This document shows positions 43,508 to 43,514 of a DNA stretch of 43,514 nucleotides, piece by piece. Source of the stretch: an uncultured Clostridia bacterium. GTDB taxonomy: Bacteria > Bacillota > Clostridia > TANB77 > CAG-508. The position numbers and the translations under genes were made by a program. Position 1 is the first letter of the stretch, and every line of letters begins with the position of its first letter. The stretch is from NCBI GenBank assembly GCA_944391895.1, contig CALXVF010000001.1, forward strand, positions 1 through 43,514, read 5' to 3'. Under the pieces are notes generated by a model that had not been told where the DNA came from, did no database searches, and saw nothing but the letters and a program-made list of their open reading frames with translations.

Positions 43508-43514
43508 TAAGTTT

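Overview
This is a strongly AT-rich chromosomal segment from what looks like an endospore-forming member of the Clostridia (Bacillota), probably an uncultured gut-type lineage. Support: a full-length spoIIE, the spore-cortex amidase gene cwlD, a clostridial radC-mreB-mreC-mreD-mrdA-minC block, WG-repeat and SdrD-B-type surface proteins, strong Shine-Dalgarno sites, and normal use of TGA as a stop. No rRNA, tRNA or CRISPR array is visible. Most genes lie on the minus strand. The plus-strand genes are lemA, an Asn-rich protein with a small coupled membrane protein, mecA, and transposase remnants.

Layout. 1-179: 5' end of dprA behind a sigma-A promoter with a tandem Spo0A-box-like pair. 493-10506: an eight-gene minus-strand cluster in two blocks: SPASM radical SAM enzyme and PLP group II decarboxylase, then Nudix protein, nucleotidyltransferase-aminotransferase fusion, HAD phosphatase, complete methionyl-tRNA synthetase, cobalamin-binding-type radical SAM enzyme, and a second radical SAM protein. 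A degenerate IS110 fragment sits between the blocks and a decayed IS30 element lies just upstream of the promoter. This accessory cluster is the best candidate for an undescribed system: a small-molecule pathway in which the MetRS is either a self-resistance copy or an aminoacyl donor. 11667-15580: cwlD, an AI-2E-type permease, exonuclease III and a G5/lysozyme-like cell-wall protein. 15813-22509: lemA, then tatD, a frameshifted acpS, an unknown tail-anchored protein and a WG-repeat protein, then spoIIE. 22704-32722: two giant secreted surface proteins in one operon, one with an LPPTG sorting signal and a possible thioester domain. 33069-33811: Asn-rich protein and 53-residue membrane protein. 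33985-40184: the cell-shape block, with minC apart from minD/minE. 40365-43439: mecA and pcrA.

A recurrent structure stands out. All three convergent junctions between ordinary genes (16.4, 33.9 and 41.1 kb) carry a GC-rich core with shared sequence blocks, nested in long AT-rich inverted arms that differ at each locus. They look like members of one family of small structured elements built into bidirectional terminators.

Product names come from motif and family recognition by eye, with no database search. Starts were moved from the longest open frame where a Shine-Dalgarno site clearly favoured an internal codon.
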